A stretch of 64,000 nucleotides of DNA from positions 3,587-67,586 of the forward strand of contig CAZTFF010000027.1 of NCBI GenBank assembly GCA_964612485.1, given 5' to 3'. Source of the DNA: JAFGNV01 sp964612485. GTDB taxonomy: Bacteria > Chloroflexota > Anaerolineae > 4572-78 > J111. Shown one piece after another: positions 62,308 through 64,000 of the stretch. Every line of letters starts with the position of its first letter. Position 1 is the first letter of the stretch. The notes under the pieces are model-generated. The model saw only the letters and a program-made list of their open reading frames with translations, was not told where the DNA came from and searched no databases. Both the position numbers and the translations under genes were made by a program.

Positions 62308-63230
62308 AAACGCTGCTCCGAATCGGCGATCAGATCCAGAAAAACATCTTCCAGGCTGACACTCAGGGCGTGGAGTTCCAACAACCCCCATCCTTGCTCT
62401 ACCACAAACCGGGCCAGCGCGGGGCGGCAATCAATATCCCCGCCACATTCAATCTCAAAAGTATGGGCATCCAGCGGGCACACGCCGGTAACTTCAGGCA
62501 AACGGTACAGGAGATCGAGCGCGTTGGCCGGCGCGTTCTGCACCTTCAGCCGCACCCGTTCGCCGCCTTCCAGCCGGGCTGATAGGCTGGCCGGCGTATC
62601 TTCAGCCACGATCCGGCCTTTGTTGATGATGAGAATACGGTCGCAGATTTGTTCCACTTCTGAAAGAATGTGGGTGCTGAGAATAATGGTATGATCGTTT
62701 CTTAAATGTTTGATCAACTTGCGAACTTCGGTGATCTGTTTGGGGGCCAGACCGTGGGTCGGTTCATCCAGAATTAGCACTTCGGGACGATGAACAATGG
62801 CCTGCGCCAGGCCCACCCGCTGTCGCAAACCATTGGAAAGCTTGCCGATCAACACTTCAGATTTATCGCCCAACTCTAGCTTTTCTAAGGATTCTTTGAC
62901 ACGCTGGCCGCGTTTATTCACCTGGCGCAGCGCGGCCACATAATCCAGGTAATCGCGCACCGTCATATCATCGTAGAGAGGAACCGACTCCGGCAAATAG
63001 CCAACTAATTTTTTAACTTCCAAACTGTGGGTAAAAACATCGTAGCCGTTAACCAGGGCGGTTCCCTCGGAGGGCGGCATGTAGGCGGTCAGAATACGCA
63101 TAGTGGTGGTTTTACCCGCCCCGTTTGGCCCCAGGAAACCAACAATATCACCTTTGTTCACCTGGAAGGTGACATTTTGGATCCCGGCCTGAGAGCCGTA
63201 ATATTTAGTGAGGTTGTCTGCTTGAATCAT
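62304..63230 (-). CDS. GldA-type ABC transporter ATPase
   Basis: 308 aa. Walker A GPNGAGKTTTM lies at about 38-48, signature LSNGLRQRVGLAQ, Walker B VLILDEPTHGL and the H-loop STHIL. The segment after Walker B reads GLAPKQI where the family has GLDPxQI, so the D-loop Asp is Ala. The C-terminal extension of about 90 residues is typical of ABC-2 ATPases. It begins the three-gene minus-strand operon, and no clear RBS is seen before the ATG. Confidence 0.92.
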   Translation of the reverse strand: MIQADNLTKYYGSQAGIQNVTFQVNKGDIVGFLGPNGAGKTTTMRILTAYMPPSEGTALVNGYDVFTHSLEVKKLVGYLPESVPLYDDMTVRDYLDYVAALRQVNKRGQRVKESLEKLELGDKSEVLIGKLSNGLRQRVGLAQAIVHRPEVLILDEPTHGLAPKQITEVRKLIKHLRNDHTIILSTHILSEVEQICDRILIINKGRIVAEDTPASLSARLEGGERVRLKVQNAPANALDLLYRLPEVTGVCPLDAHTFEIECGGDIDCRPALARFVVEQGWGLLELHALSVSLEDVFLDLIADSEQRL

Positions 63231-63425
63231 CGAAGTCGCGCATTTCTGACGGTTGGGTAGTTACAAAAATAACGGGCACCACCTTAAAGCCGATCATTAT
63301 AAGGCGCAGCCCGTTTATAAAAACTCTTTCGGACAGAGGTGTTGGATTCCCCCCAACGTGTTTTTTTGCTGAGAGATTTTTTCTAGTGTATTCCGGTGGT
63401 TATTGATTAAGGATTAGAACTTGAA

Positions 63426-63554
63426 CAACTTTCGCATTTAGAAAATTGGAGATTAGGTCTAATCCAGGGATTAGAGATTGAGAGATTGGCGTAAACGTAA
63501 GCGGCGAAATTTCTAATCTCCACTCTCTAATATCCCGGCGAATTGGGAAAGTTG
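63426..63554. repeat. Palindromic repeat of the ATTAGAGATTGGAG type, copy 2
   Basis: Bounded by CAACTTTC and GAAAGTTG. Internally it carries ATTGGAGATTAGG, GATTAGAGATTGAGAG and the inverse TTTCTAATCTCCACTCTCTAA, and it ends in CGAATTGGG like the element at 28540-28618. Confidence 0.65.
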
Positions 63555-63788
63555 ATTAATTCTCACTTATAAAAATAGTAAAGGGTTGAGATTAAATCCA
63601 GATTAAGATTAATCAAAAGATCTTCCGGGCGCTGGTAAGCCGGAAACAATTTGACAATTACTTGTACCTGTTTTAAAATCCGGCCTCGGTACAGACCTTC
63701 ATTTAAGCGTAACCTTAACGAAGGCCAATACTGAGTGCGGCAACGTGGCTTCGCGAGTTTGGCGGAGTTTTTTTTTGCCACAATAACG

Positions 63789-63885
63789 TATCTTCTCAAT
63801 ATTTCGGGGAACGAGGTCTGAGCCTGTCGAAGACCGTTGGTTTCGACAAGCTCAACCAACTCTACCCCAGTTTATGGAGAAGGTA
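63789..63885. repeat. MITE-like palindromic element, copy 2
   Basis: Nearly identical to 45156-45253 over its whole length, differing in one G of a G-run and a few bases near the right end. It has the same inverted ends and inner TCGAA/TTCGA hairpin. Confidence 0.8.
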
Positions 63886-64000
63886 CACAATAACTTCTAA
63901 AATTTCCACTTTTGATGCGCTTCAATGTTGGAGGGAGTGCCTCAAAATGTCAAGTCCTGAAATAAGTTTACACAAAATAGTGACTATTACACATCAAAAA

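Larger units (their letters stand above)
63231..64000. other. Non-coding end of the window with palindromic repeats
   Basis: No gene that I can support. It contains the ATTAGAGATTGGAG-type element at 63426-63554 and the MITE-like element at 63789-63885. A short reverse frame at 63563-63859 overlaps the latter and is probably spurious. Confidence 0.6.

Noticed and set aside
63563..63859. 98-residue reverse frame near the right end
   Set aside because: It starts inside the MITE-like element and shows no domain. Such elements often create short frames beginning MVELVE.

Overview
The window looks like a chromosomal segment of a Chloroflexota bacterium of the Anaerolineae type. The reasons are the moderate G+C, the many secreted TolB-like (PD40) propeller proteins with Thr/Pro-rich linkers, a giant MalT-like LuxR regulator, an AglEFG-type sugar ABC operon, a nuo cluster with only the membrane-arm genes, and intergenic spaces full of short palindromic repeats. 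A run of 100 Ns at 5325-5424 marks an assembly gap inside a tandem repeat. The taxonomic call is inference; the window holds no rRNA or tRNA that I can see.

Layout. 1-9.6 kb (minus strand): a phosphofructokinase-like gene with degenerate active-site motifs, then an export module (two LolD/MacB-type ATPases, a fused FtsX permease, a TetR regulator, a HlyD-like lipoprotein and a secreted PD40 propeller). 9.9-12.8 kb: a MalT/LuxR regulator. 13-34.6 kb (plus strand): an alpha-glucoside and sucrose locus, with LacI repressor, AglE (tandemly duplicated within one ORF), AglF, AglG, alpha-glucosidase, trehalose synthase, a HAD phosphatase fused to a glycosidase, a GT4 sucrose-phosphate-synthase-like enzyme, a P-loop kinase and sucrose phosphorylase. 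This locus is interrupted at 21.6-26.7 kb by a three-gene cassette of RAMP (Cas7/Cas6-like) proteins. 34.6-36.8 kb: a ParB-like protein with duplicated C-terminal domains, and a phosphoribosyltransferase. 36.9-45 kb: nuoA-H-J-K-L-M-N, the seven membrane subunits of complex I and none of the peripheral ones. 45.3-55 kb (plus): a FemAB-like transferase, then hrcA-grpE-[GntR]-dnaK-dnaJ-prmA-rsmE-hydrolase behind a perfect CIRCE element. 55-60 kb: two signalling proteins, one an odd kinase-like protein whose C-terminus is an extracellular propeller. 60-63.2 kb: a GldAFG-type ABC transporter. 63.2-64 kb: non-coding, with palindromic repeats.

The most interesting feature is the RAMP cassette. It has its own promoter and overlapping genes. 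It encodes a 1071-residue protein with three RAMP modules, a zinc-ribbon protein and a Cas6-family (PF10040-like) protein. There is no Cas10, Cas1/2 or CRISPR array in the window. Other notable points are the AglE duplication with a sharp boundary between diverged and identical sequence, octamer repeat hairpins starting at or just after stop codons of four genes in the sense orientation, two LacI operator systems, a pseudo-phosphofructokinase and a pseudo-histidine kinase.
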